From assembly GCA_025054935.1 (NCBI GenBank), contig JANWZD010000005.1:124001-188000 (forward strand): a stretch of DNA of 64,000 nt, given 5' to 3'. This DNA comes from Dehalococcoidia bacterium. Lineage in GTDB: Bacteria > Chloroflexota > Dehalococcoidia > SpSt-223. The position numbers and the translations under genes were made by a program. Positions 8,714-17,124 of this stretch are shown piece by piece; positions within the stretch are counted from its first letter, which is position 1, and every line of letters starts with the position of its first letter. The notes under the pieces were generated by a model that saw only the letters and a list, made by a program, of their open reading frames with translations, was not told the DNA's origin and searched no databases.

Positions 8714-9093
8714 GGGCGGACTGCGATCGCGTCGATCTCAATGCGGGCGTCGCGGGGAAGCCGCGCCACCTGCACCGTTGACCGCGCCGGCGGATCGACA
8801 GGGAAATACTCGCCGTAGACGGCATTAACGGTCGCGAAGTCGTCCAAATCGGCGAGAAAGATCGTCGTCCGCACCACGTGCCGAAGATCGAGCCCGGCCG
8901 CAGCGAGCACGGCGCGCACGTTTTCCATCACCCGCCGCGTTTGAGCGGCGATGTCGCCATCGACAAGCTGTCCTGTTGCCGGGTCAAGCGGGATCTGGCC
9001 GGAGAGGAAGAGGAAGCGGTCCCAGCCGACGGCCTGGGAATACGGCCCGATTGCAGCGGGGGCAGCGGAAGTGGCAATGATCTGGCGGTCCAC
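8710..9093 (-). CDS. ridA: RidA family reactive intermediate/imine deaminase
   Basis: A 127-residue protein of normal RidA length. Members hydrolyse reactive 2-aminoacrylate and related enamine/imine intermediates. Family marks are IGPYSQAVGWDRFLFLSGQIPLD split over the start, a conserved Arg in VVRTTIFLADL, the YGEYF box, and PPARSTVQVARLPRDARIEIDAIA at the end. I chose the GTG at 9093, not the upstream open frame to 9159, because a promoter occupies 9132-9159 and the family starts here. First gene of the four-gene operon. Confidence 0.92.
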   Translation of the reverse strand: MDRQIIATSAAPAAIGPYSQAVGWDRFLFLSGQIPLDPATGQLVDGDIAAQTRRVMENVRAVLAAAGLDLRHVVRTTIFLADLDDFATVNAVYGEYFPVDPPARSTVQVARLPRDARIEIDAIAVRP

Positions 9094-9131
9094 GCGGTCC
9101 TCAGCTCCGTTTTGAAGGCACGCTTGACCAT

Positions 9132-9159
9132 ATTGTAGAATGAGGCGACCTGACGTCAA
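9132..9159 (-). promoter_or_regulatory. Promoter of the ridA operon
   Basis: Minus-strand TTGACG (9159-9154), a 16-nt spacer and TACAAT (9137-9132) place transcription start about 30 nt before the ridA GTG. It is one of the best sigma-70-like promoters in the window and lies in the divergent gap with alaS. Confidence 0.65.
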
Positions 9160-9281
9160 CCCCGGCCCGTTCCGCTCGGCTCTGGCAGCGCCGGCCGTTC
9201 ATCTTCAGGGCCTTCCGGCGACCGCCGGCCGCTCCGCCAACGCGCGGCGCGTCCGGCAAGCTACCGCGAGGGTGCGAGCAA

Positions 9282-11942
9282 GTGACCAGCGACGAGATCC
9301 GCGAAGCGTTCTTGCGCTACTTTGAGCGCAACGGGCATACCCGCGTTCCAAGTTCCTCCCTCATTCCCGGCAACGACCCGACCCTGCTCTTTACCAATGC
9401 CGGGATGGTCCAATTCAAAGAGGTGTTCCTCGGCCTTGAGGAGCGTCCGTACCGCCGAGCGACGAGTGTCCAGCGGTGTGTCCGTGCCGGCGGCAAGCAC
9501 AACGACCTCGATAATGTCGGCCGCACCGCCCGCCATCACACCTTCTTCGAGATGCTCGGCAACTTCTCCTTCGGCGACTACTTTAAGGAAGACGCTATCC
9601 GCTTCGCCTGGGAGTTTGTCACCGTCGAGCTCGGGCTCGACCCGTCGCGGCTCTGGGTGACGGTCTTCCGCGAGGACGACGAGGCGGCCGAGCTGTGGCA
9701 GCGCATCGCCGGCTTGCCCCCAGCGCGCATCGTCCGCTTGGGCGAGAAGGATAACTGGTGGGCAATGGCCGAGACGGGCCCGCAAGGGCCGTCGTCCGAG
9801 CTCCTCATCGACCGGGGCGCGGAGCGCGCGTGCGGTCCAGACTGCGGCATCGGCCGCTGCGACTGCGACCGCTGGCTCGAATTCTGGAACCTCGTCTTCA
9901 TGCAGTACGACCGCGATGCCAGCGGCCGCCTCACTCCGCTCCCGAAGCCGTCGATCGACACGGGGATGGGCCTCGAGCGCATCGCCGCGATCGTTCAGAA
10001 CGTTGAAAGCAACTGGGAGACCGACCTCTTTCAGCCGATCATCGCCCGCATCGAAGCGCTCTGCCGCCGCCCGTACGACCGCGGCGAGGCCGGCTTCCCC
10101 TTCCGGGTGATTGCCGATCATGCGCGCGCCTGCACCTTTTTGATCTGCGACGGCGTCCTGCCGAGCAATGAGTGGCGCGGCTATGTTCTGCGCCGGATCT
10201 TGCGGCGCGCCGTGCGCTTCGGGCGCAAGCTCGGCATGGAGGGGCCGTTCCTCGCCGAGGTTGCCGACGCTGTCGTCGACCGGATGGCCGGCGCCTATCC
10301 GGAACTGGTGAAGCGGCGCGACTTCATTCGCCGGGTAATCGAACTCGAAGAAGAGCGGTTTGGGCGGACGCTCGCCGCCGGCCTCCAGCTGCTGGACACC
10401 CTGATCGTCGCTGCCCGGCGGGACGGACGCGCCACCCTCGCGGGCGAAGACGCGTTCCGCCTCTACGACACCTACGGTTTCCCTCGCGAGCTGACCGAAG
10501 AGGTCGCGGCCGAGCACGGCGTCACTGTCGACCGGGCCGGCTTCGACGCCGCCCTCGCGCGCCAACGCGAGCAGTCCAAGGCGAGCGCCCGTTTCCGCGG
10601 CGCCGGCGTGGAACGCTTCAACGCCCTCGAGTTGCCGGAGCTGCGCTTTGTCGGCTACGACCGCCTCATCCACACTTCGCCGATCGTCGCGCTGCTGCGC
10701 GAGGGCGAGCCGGTCGATGCTGCGGCCGAGGGACAGGAAGTCGAATTGCTGGTGCGCGAGACGCCCTTCTATCCGGAGGGGGGCGGCCAAGTCGGCGATA
10801 CCGGCACCGTCCGAACCGCGACGGGCGTCGCGACCGTGCTGGACACTCAGCGGCCGGCGCCCGAGATCATTGTCCATCGCGCAGTCATCGACTCGGGCTT
10901 TCTTGCCGTCGGCCAAGAGGCGCGGCTGGAGGTCGACGCGCCCCGGCGCGCCAACATCAAGCGCAACCATACCGCCACCCACCTGCTCCATGCCGCGCTG
11001 CAGGAGGTGCTGGGACCGCACGCGCGCCAAGCAGGCTCGCTCGTCGCTCCCGACCGGCTGCGCTTCGACTTCACCCACCTCGCCCCCGTCTCTGACGAGG
11101 AACTGCGGCAGATCCAACGCTGGGTGGCGCGGCGGATTTACGAAGATTTGCCGGTTACCCCCGCCTACGCGCGCTACGATGAGGCGATTGCTGCCGGCGC
11201 CATTGCGCTCTTCGGCGAAAAATACGGCGATACCGTCCGCACGATCTGCATTCGTCGTCCTCCCGAAGAAGAGCTCGAGGTGGGGGTGCCGTGCGCGAGC
11301 TTGGAATTGTGCGGCGGCACGCACTGCGACCGGACGGGTGAGATCGGCCCGTTCGTGATCATCTCGGAGGGGAGTGTCGGCTCCGGCATCCGGCGGATTG
11401 AGGCGGTGACTGGGCCCGCGGCTGAAGAAGCGATCCTCGAGCGCATGGGCGTGTTAGAGAGCGTGGCGCGGCGGCTGAAGGCGGCGCCGACCGAGGTCGA
11501 AACGCGGGTCGCGAGCCTGCAGGCTGAACTGGCTGCCGAACGCCGGCGGGTCGAGCAGCTCGAACGCGAACTGGCGCGTCGCGAAATCGAGGCGCTCCTT
11601 CAGCGCGCAGAGCAGGTGAACGGCGTCACCCTGCTCGCCTCACGCGTCACAGCGTCGCGTCCTGAAGCGCTGCGCGAGATGACGGATTGGCTGCGCGAGC
11701 GCTTGAAGAGCGCGGTGATCGTTCTCGGCGCGCAGATCGGCGACCGGCCCTACTTCATTGCTGCGGTCACGCCCGACCTCGTCGCGAAAGGCTATCACGC
11801 AGGAGAGATTGTCCGTCAGGCGGCGCTGCTCGCCGGCGGCGGCGGCGGCGGCCGGCCCGAGCTTGCCCAAGCCGGCGGCAAAGACCCGACGAAGATCGAA
11901 GAAGCGCTTCGGGCGGCGCGCCAGGCGGTGCAGCGGATATGA
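9282..11942 (+). CDS. alaS: Alanine--tRNA ligase
   Basis: An 886-aa class II synthetase that charges tRNA-Ala and edits mischarged serine and glycine. The catalytic domain begins with the GTG at 9282 (TSDEIREAFLRYFERNGHTRVPSSSL) and shows LLFTNAGMVQFKEVFLG and GLERIAAIVQ. The editing domain has the zinc-binding HTATHLLHAAL and the CGGTHCDRTGEIG motif. The C-terminal oligomerisation/DHHA1 region ends with the glycine run GGGGGGRPELAQAGG and KIEEAL. All key motifs are present. It heads an operon; the next gene overlaps its stop by 4 nt. Confidence 0.98.
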   Translation: MTSDEIREAFLRYFERNGHTRVPSSSLIPGNDPTLLFTNAGMVQFKEVFLGLEERPYRRATSVQRCVRAGGKHNDLDNVGRTARHHTFFEMLGNFSFGDYFKEDAIRFAWEFVTVELGLDPSRLWVTVFREDDEAAELWQRIAGLPPARIVRLGEKDNWWAMAETGPQGPSSELLIDRGAERACGPDCGIGRCDCDRWLEFWNLVFMQYDRDASGRLTPLPKPSIDTGMGLERIAAIVQNVESNWETDLFQPIIARIEALCRRPYDRGEAGFPFRVIADHARACTFLICDGVLPSNEWRGYVLRRILRRAVRFGRKLGMEGPFLAEVADAVVDRMAGAYPELVKRRDFIRRVIELEEERFGRTLAAGLQLLDTLIVAARRDGRATLAGEDAFRLYDTYGFPRELTEEVAAEHGVTVDRAGFDAALARQREQSKASARFRGAGVERFNALELPELRFVGYDRLIHTSPIVALLREGEPVDAAAEGQEVELLVRETPFYPEGGGQVGDTGTVRTATGVATVLDTQRPAPEIIVHRAVIDSGFLAVGQEARLEVDAPRRANIKRNHTATHLLHAALQEVLGPHARQAGSLVAPDRLRFDFTHLAPVSDEELRQIQRWVARRIYEDLPVTPAYARYDEAIAAGAIALFGEKYGDTVRTICIRRPPEEELEVGVPCASLELCGGTHCDRTGEIGPFVIISEGSVGSGIRRIEAVTGPAAEEAILERMGVLESVARRLKAAPTEVETRVASLQAELAAERRRVEQLERELARREIEALLQRAEQVNGVTLLASRVTASRPEALREMTDWLRERLKSAVIVLGAQIGDRPYFIAAVTPDLVAKGYHAGEIVRQAALLAGGGGGGRPELAQAGGKDPTKIEEALRAARQAVQRI

Positions 11943-13453
11943 CGAAGGGAGCCGGCGGCAGCCGCGGCTCGTCCTCTCCATACGCTCTCGGCCACGACCA
12001 GCCGTCTGCCGGACCCCTGAGCAGCGCCCCGACTGTGCTCCCCGTCGAGCCTGACGACGATATCGGCTCGCTGCGCGAAAAACTTGACCTCGCCGAGAGC
12101 CGTCGCGTGGTGCTCGTCGTTCCGCGCAGTGCCCGCCTCTTTCGCAACCCCGTCCGGCTGAAACTGCTCCGTCGCTATGCGCGCCAGGTCGCGCGCGAGG
12201 TTGCGATCGTCGCTGAGGATGGCGAGGTGCGGCGCTTGGCGCGGGCAGAAGGGTTCCGCGTTGCGCGCTCTGTTGAGGCGGTTTCTTTTGCTCCGGGCGC
12301 CCGGTCGCTCGCGTTGCCGGCGATTTCGCCGGCGGGGCTGATCGCCGGCGGTGCGCTCCTCGCCCTCATCCTGCTCGCCTGTTCGACCGCGTCGGCGCTT
12401 CTCGTGCCGAGCGCGACGGTCGAGATCGCGCCCGTCGCCACGCCGGTCACCGAGGTGCTGACCGTCCGCGCCTCGCGCCAAGCGCGCGGGGTCAATGCCG
12501 ACCAGCGCACCGTGTCAGCGCGGCTGGTGACGGCGGAAGCCGAGGCGTCGGATACAACCGAGGCGACGGGGAGAAAATCGGCCCCGACCGAACGCGCCAA
12601 AGCCCGGGTCACGATCACCAATCGGAACCCGCAGGACGGGCAGTTCACCCTTCCGCGGGGGACGCTGGTGCGGACACTGGGCAACATCCAGTTTGCGCTT
12701 GATGACGCCGTCGTAGTGCCCGCTTCCCCGGCGCCCGTGCAGGTAGGAGTGACAGCGGTGGAGCCCGGCGTCTCTGGCAATGTCGCTGCCCGCGCTATCA
12801 CCGCCTTCTCCGACCCGGCGCTGAACACCCGGGCGACCGTGGTCAATGAGCAGCCGGCGACGGGCGGGGCTCAGAGCGAAACCCCCTTCGTTACGCTTGC
12901 CGACCGCAATCGGCTGCGCCAGACGGTGATCGAAAAGCTTCGCGCCGCAGGCTATGCCCAGCTGTATGATACGAAGCGTCCCAACGAGTCGATCTACCGC
13001 GAGACGGTGCAGGTGACGGTGGTCGAAGAGACGTTCGACCGGCTGCTCGACGAAGAAGCGAGCACCGTCACAATCCGAGCGCGAGCGCGGGTCTCCGCGA
13101 TCGCTTTCACGTCGGACGATGTTCTCGAGCTTGGACAGCGGGTCGCGCGCGCGCAGGTGCCGCCGGGCCAGCAGATCCTGCCGGGCAGTCTTACCGTCGC
13201 GCCCCTTGGGCTGGTGGGGGCAGACGACGATGCGGTTTCCTTTAATTTAAGCGTGACGTATCTCGCTATTCCCCAGATCGACGAGGCGCAGATCAAATCG
13301 GCAATTGCGGGGCAGCCGGTCGGTCAAGCTGAGCGCTATCTCGCTTCCACGCTCCAGCTTCGCCGCCCGCCGACGATCTCGGTCTGGCCGGGCGGTCTGC
13401 CGTGGCTGCCGCGCTTGACCCAGCGCCTTGAGCTGAGGATCGTTGGCAGCTGA
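11939..13453 (+). CDS. Membrane-anchored protein with baseplate J-like domain
   Basis: A 504-aa protein read from an ATG that overlaps the alaS stop. Residues 1-125 are cytoplasmic, with SLREKLDLAESRRVVLVVP followed by an Arg-rich alpha/beta segment. One transmembrane helix lies at about 131-157 and the rest is predicted outside. The outer part contains the GTLVRT ... VGVTAVEPGVSGNVAARAI pattern that makes databases call such proteins baseplate J/gp47-like. The same neighbour order with alaS, ruvX and mltG recurs in Chloroflexota as far as I recall, so I infer an envelope function rather than a phage part. No phage genes are nearby. Confidence 0.65.
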   Translation: MTKGAGGSRGSSSPYALGHDQPSAGPLSSAPTVLPVEPDDDIGSLREKLDLAESRRVVLVVPRSARLFRNPVRLKLLRRYARQVAREVAIVAEDGEVRRLARAEGFRVARSVEAVSFAPGARSLALPAISPAGLIAGGALLALILLACSTASALLVPSATVEIAPVATPVTEVLTVRASRQARGVNADQRTVSARLVTAEAEASDTTEATGRKSAPTERAKARVTITNRNPQDGQFTLPRGTLVRTLGNIQFALDDAVVVPASPAPVQVGVTAVEPGVSGNVAARAITAFSDPALNTRATVVNEQPATGGAQSETPFVTLADRNRLRQTVIEKLRAAGYAQLYDTKRPNESIYRETVQVTVVEETFDRLLDEEASTVTIRARARVSAIAFTSDDVLELGQRVARAQVPPGQQILPGSLTVAPLGLVGADDDAVSFNLSVTYLAIPQIDEAQIKSAIAGQPVGQAERYLASTLQLRRPPTISVWPGGLPWLPRLTQRLELRIVGS

Positions 13454-13871
13454 ACGGATTGGCCGCTGGCTGGCAGTGGACCTTGGCGACCGCCGCATCG
13501 GCGTGGCGGTATCGGACGAGCTCGGGCTGATCGCCACCCCGCTGGCGGTCCTGCCGGCGCGCGGCCGGCGCGTCGACATCCCCGCTCTCCTCGCTCTCGC
13601 CGAACGCGAGGGCGTCGTCGGCATCGTTGTCGGGCTTCCCATCCGCGATGACGGAGCGCGCACCGAGCAGACGGCGAAAGCGGAGCGGTTTGCGCGCCGC
13701 TTGGCTGCGGCAACCGCGCTCCCCGTCTGTTTGCACGACGAGCGCTACACCACCTGGGAGGCGCAGCAGCGCCGTCTCGGGCGGCGGCGCGGCCCGGACG
13801 ATGCCGAGGCGGCGGCGGTGCTGCTGGAGAGCTTTCTTGCCGACCGACAGTTTCTCAAGGCAGGAGGGTGA
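13443..13871 (+). CDS. ruvX: Putative Holliday junction resolvase / pre-16S rRNA nuclease YqgF
   Basis: A 142-aa RNase H-fold nuclease of the YqgF/RuvX family, which matures the 5' end of 16S rRNA (and was proposed to resolve Holliday junctions). Motifs with the acidic metal ligands are complete: LAVDLGDRRIGVAVSDELG, the GIVVGLPIRDDG loop, LHDERYTTWEAQ, and DDAEAAAVLLESFL. The start is a TTG at 13443 inside the end of the previous gene (11-nt overlap). It is translationally coupled to both neighbours. Confidence 0.9.
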   Translation: MAAERIGRWLAVDLGDRRIGVAVSDELGLIATPLAVLPARGRRVDIPALLALAEREGVVGIVVGLPIRDDGARTEQTAKAERFARRLAAATALPVCLHDERYTTWEAQQRRLGRRRGPDDAEAAAVLLESFLADRQFLKAGG

Positions 13872-14950
13872 TGGGGCGCGTCATCGCTGGCGGCATTGTG
13901 ATCGCGGCGCTCTCCTTCTGCGCGTGCCTAGCGGCAGCGCTGGGGCCGCTGCTTGCGAGTGAGGCAGGGCGCAGCGCGGTTATCGACCTGCTCGACCGCC
14001 CGGCAGCGCTCGACCCGACCCCGATCGCGTTCACCGTCGAGCCGGGGGACGACGCTGGCACCATCGCGCGCCGGCTGAAGGAGCAGGGGCTGATTGGGGA
14101 TGAGCGGCTCTTCCGCTATCTTGCGAGCGCGACCGGACTTGGCGTCGCGATCCAAGTCGGCCAGTATGAACTGCGGCGCGACATGACAAGCCGCGCCATC
14201 CTCGAAAAGCTCGCTCGCGGCGAGGTCCTGCTTCGCACGTTTACGGTGCCGGAGGGATGGCAGGCGCTCCAAATCGTAGAAGGGCTCGAAAAGCAGGGGG
14301 TCGGCGACCGCGCAGCGCTGTCAGCGGCCCTTGCCCAGCTCACGGCCTCCCCGCCGCCGGGAACGCTCGCGGCTGCCCGCCCGCCCGGTCAGTCGCTCGA
14401 AGGCTATCTCTTTCCTGAGACCTATCGCCTCGCGCGCGATGCAACGCCCATCGAGGCGCTCACGCTCATGCTGCGCCAGTTGGACGAAGCGTTTACGCCG
14501 GAGCTGCGCGCTGCGGTCGCGGCGCGCGGGCTCACGCCGCATCAGGCACTGACGCTCGCGTCGATTGTCGAACGCGAGGCGGTGAAGGCGGAGGAGCAGC
14601 CGATCATTGCCGCCGTCTTCCTGAACCGGCTGCGTCTCGGCATGCCCTTGCAGGCCGACCCGACGGTTCAATTCGCGCTTGCGCTCGACCCGGTCCGGCG
14701 TGCTCGCGACGGCTACTGGAAGAAGGACCTGACGGTCGAGGACCTCGCGATCGACTCCCCCTACAACACCTATCGCGTGCCGGGGTTGCCCCCCGGGCCG
14801 ATCTGCAGCCCGGGGCTGGGAGCGCTGCGCGCAGTGGCGAAGCCGGCCGAGGTCGACTACCTCTACTTCGTCGCGCGCCCGGATGGCTCCCATGCCTTCG
14901 CCCGCACCCTCGCTGAGCACAATGCGAACGTTGCGCGCTATCAACGGTAG
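13871..14950 (+). CDS. mltG: Endolytic murein transglycosylase MltG
   Basis: A 359-aa YceG-like protein: one N-terminal membrane helix (about residues 3-30), a LysM-like region (FTVEPGDDAGTIARRLKEQG), and the catalytic domain with LASIVEREAVKAEEQPIIA (catalytic Glu in SIVERE), VFLNRLRLGMPLQADPTVQ, and the C-terminal DSPYNTYRVPGLPPGPICSP block. It cleaves nascent glycan strands and so sets their length. ATG at 13871 follows an AGGAGG; a GTG one codon earlier overlaps the ruvX stop. The family length is normal. Confidence 0.93.
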   Translation: MGRVIAGGIVIAALSFCACLAAALGPLLASEAGRSAVIDLLDRPAALDPTPIAFTVEPGDDAGTIARRLKEQGLIGDERLFRYLASATGLGVAIQVGQYELRRDMTSRAILEKLARGEVLLRTFTVPEGWQALQIVEGLEKQGVGDRAALSAALAQLTASPPPGTLAAARPPGQSLEGYLFPETYRLARDATPIEALTLMLRQLDEAFTPELRAAVAARGLTPHQALTLASIVEREAVKAEEQPIIAAVFLNRLRLGMPLQADPTVQFALALDPVRRARDGYWKKDLTVEDLAIDSPYNTYRVPGLPPGPICSPGLGALRAVAKPAEVDYLYFVARPDGSHAFARTLAEHNANVARYQR

Positions 14951-14965
14951 CGCGGGGAGGAAAAG

Positions 14966-15565
14966 ATGGCGCTCCGGCGCTTCCAGCGGGACGAACTCGG
15001 CGGGCGGCTTGCGCGCTTGTGGGACGAGGCGCGCGCCGCCGGCAACGAGCCGCGCTTTCTCGAGGTTGTCGCCAACGCTCCGAATGTCGCCGACTTCTAT
15101 TTCGACCGCTTCTACGGCGAGCTGTTTTTCCGCGGCATCGCGCCACGGCGGGTCAAGGAGCTGGTCCGGCTGCGGCTGAGCATCCTCCACGGCTGCGCCT
15201 CCTGAAACCGCTCGAACACCGTCTCGGCGAGACGGGCGGGGATCAGCGACGACGAGATCGACGCGCTCTGGCGCAACGAGCGCGCCCCGTTTACTGACGG
15301 AGAGAACGCGGCCCTTGAACTGGCGAGCCTCCTCTCGAATGCCACGCCGGACGGCCCGATCGAGGAGGATCTGCTTGCCCGCCTGCAAGCCGAATTCAGC
15401 GACGGGCAGATCGTCGAGATCGCGGTGGTCTGCGCGGTCCTGACGGGAATGGCCAAGCTGCTCTTCGCCTTCGACCTTGGGGAACGGGAGGACTTCTGCG
15501 CCTTCCCGGGCCACGGCTGGACGGCTGGCGAAGAACGCTCCGACGGCCGCGCCGGTTCGCCCTAA
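14966..15565 (+). CDS. AhpD/carboxymuconolactone decarboxylase-like protein with in-frame TGA in the CxxC motif (candidate CxxU selenoprotein)
   Basis: With a clear ribosome site (GGGGAGG) 15 nt after mltG, the frame reads 79 codons to TGA at 15203-15205 and then stays open in the same frame for 119 more codons to a TAA at 15563-15565, giving 199 residues. The sequence before the TGA, KELVRLRLSILHGCAS, and after it, NRSNTVSARRAGISDDEID, together make the AhpD-like redox-active site. In this family a CxxC sits exactly here, so the TGA replaces the second cysteine (C-A-S-U). Downstream FTDGENAALELASLL and VEIAVVCAVLTGMAKLLFAF complete the helical fold. Selenocysteine insertion is my preferred reading; a TGC-to-TGA nonsense mutation is the alternative. 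Members act as thiol peroxidases or gamma-carboxymuconolactone decarboxylases; the substrate is unknown. Confidence 0.65.
15219..15235 (+). promoter_or_regulatory. Candidate bacterial SECIS hairpin
   Basis: CCGTCTC, loop GGC, GAGACGG: a perfect 7-bp stem with a G-starting triloop, beginning 13 nt after the TGA at 15203-15205 (loop 20 nt after it). An outer CCGC (15208-15211) / GCGG pairing can extend it with a bulge. Position, small loop and a G in the first two loop bases fit the general bacterial SECIS description. The stem also has to encode TVSARR, so its perfection is not forced by coding. Confidence 0.5.
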
Positions 15566-15662
15566 GAGCGCCGAACCGGGGAGCGAGCAGCGCGGCTGTT
15601 CCGTTCGCTGGGCGAGAAGCGCGCGCCTTGCGCGGCGGCCTTGCTGCCGCGAGCGGGGCTGG

Positions 15663-17006
15663 CTATGCGTTCGCGGCGCGCGCCGCGCTGCCCTGCTCGG
15701 CCGCCGCCACGAAGCGCGCTGCCGCTTCCTGATGCGCCAGCAGATAGAGATGAACGAAGCTGCCGAGGACCCGTCCGCTGCTGAAGCCTTCGACAGCCTC
15801 GCTTCCGGCGAGACGCCAGGCCGGCAGGGGGCTTCCCTCCATGCGCGCGTAGTGAAACTCGTGGCCGCGCAGCCGCCAGCCGGGCAGCGCTACCGGGCTC
15901 TCCCGGAGCGCGATGACCTCCCGATAGCCGAGGACGGGACGGTCGGCGAGGACGGCCTGACCGGGCAGGAGCCCCACCATCGCAGCGCGTCGGTCCCCAA
16001 TGACGAGGGCTTGGGCAAGGTACATATAGCCGCCGCACTCGGCCACAATCGGTCCGGGGAAGGCGCGGATCGCTTCGCGCATCGGCCGATTGGCCGCGAG
16101 CGCCTCGGCATGCAGTTCGGGATAGCCGCCTCCGAAGTAGAGCGCATCGACCGCCGGCAGCTGCGCGTCGGCAAGGGGGCTGAACGGCACGATCTCGGCG
16201 CCAAGCCGGCGCAGCAGCTCCCGCGTCTCGGGGTAGGCAAATTGGAACGCAGCATCCTCGGCCCAGCCGATCCGGACGCGCGGCGGCTGCGGCTCTGGAA
16301 AGACCGCCGCCGCCGGGGGCAGGGGGCCGGCGCTCCGGGCGAGACGCACGAGAGCCGCAACGTCGAGGTGGCGGCCTGCCGCACGCAGCGCCTCTTCCGG
16401 GATCGCCATTTCGCCGGCCAAGATAAGCCCGAGATGGCGCTCCGGCAGATGGAGCTGGGGGTCGTTTGGCAGCCAGCCGACGAGCGGCAGGCCGACCGCT
16501 GCCAGCGCCTCGCGCAGCAGGTCGGCGTGCCGCTCCGAGCCGACCCGGTTCGCGATGACGCCGCCGACCTGCACCCGCCGGTCGAAGGCGGCAAAGCCGT
16601 GCGCCACGGCCGCGATGCTGCTTGCCATCCCGCTCGCGTCGACGACGAGCAGGACGGGCGCGTTGAGAGCGGCGGCAAGGTCCGCCGTCGACCCCGCGCT
16701 CCCGGCGCCGGCGCGGCCGTCGAACATGCCCATCACCCCCTCCACGACGGCGATGGTCGCCCCGCGCATCGCCTCGGCAAACAGTCCCCGCGTCTGGCTG
16801 GGGGTGAGAAACCAGGTATCGAGGTTGTACGGCGTCCGCCCTGCCGCTGCGCCAAGATGGGAGGGGTCGATATAGTCTGGCCCCGCCTTGAACGGCTGGA
16901 CGCGCTCGCCGGCGCGGCGAAGCGCCGTGATCGCGACGAGAGCGACCGTCGTTTTGCCGGCGCCGGAGCTTGGGGCCGCGAGGACGATGCGGGGAACGGT
17001 GCGCAT
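15663..17006 (-). CDS. cobB: Cobyrinate a,c-diamide synthase
   Basis: A 447-aa CobB/CbiA-type enzyme that amidates cobyrinic (or hydrogenobyrinic) acid side chains a and c using glutamine and ATP. The N-terminal dethiobiotin-synthetase-like domain has the P-loop APSSGAGKTT and the PFKAGPDYIDP motif. VVEGVMGMFDG follows, then a C-terminal class I glutamine amidotransferase domain with the nucleophile loop VAECGGYMYLA and the late GHEFHYA histidine. The ATG at 17006 starts MRTVPRIVLAAP; the frame is open 40 codons further upstream. It stands alone, so cobamide synthesis or cobyrinate salvage genes must be elsewhere. Confidence 0.93.
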   Translation of the reverse strand: MRTVPRIVLAAPSSGAGKTTVALVAITALRRAGERVQPFKAGPDYIDPSHLGAAAGRTPYNLDTWFLTPSQTRGLFAEAMRGATIAVVEGVMGMFDGRAGAGSAGSTADLAAALNAPVLLVVDASGMASSIAAVAHGFAAFDRRVQVGGVIANRVGSERHADLLREALAAVGLPLVGWLPNDPQLHLPERHLGLILAGEMAIPEEALRAAGRHLDVAALVRLARSAGPLPPAAAVFPEPQPPRVRIGWAEDAAFQFAYPETRELLRRLGAEIVPFSPLADAQLPAVDALYFGGGYPELHAEALAANRPMREAIRAFPGPIVAECGGYMYLAQALVIGDRRAAMVGLLPGQAVLADRPVLGYREVIALRESPVALPGWRLRGHEFHYARMEGSPLPAWRLAGSEAVEGFSSGRVLGSFVHLYLLAHQEAAARFVAAAEQGSAARAANA

Positions 17007-17124
17007 GGCGGCTCCGCTGTCGGGCAGCATATGACCGAGGGCTGCCTGCTCGCGCTGAGCGGGGATTGTAGCCCGCTGCTGCCGCAGTTGACAGCGGCGC
17101 GCCCTCGCTCTACCCTGCGCTGCC

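Noticed and set aside
9123-9141. Plus-strand TTGACC/TAGAAT as alaS promoter
   Set aside because: Spacing is only 6 nt; the minus-strand ridA promoter explains these bases better.
9261-11324. 687-codon open frame antisense to alaS
   Set aside because: Exact antisense shadow of a gene with full motif support; arises from high GC and codon bias, no ribosome site or motif of its own.
11939-13453. Phage baseplate gene, hence a prophage
   Set aside because: It is embedded in a housekeeping operon, has a membrane anchor, and no other phage gene is near; the baseplate-J label reflects a shared domain only.
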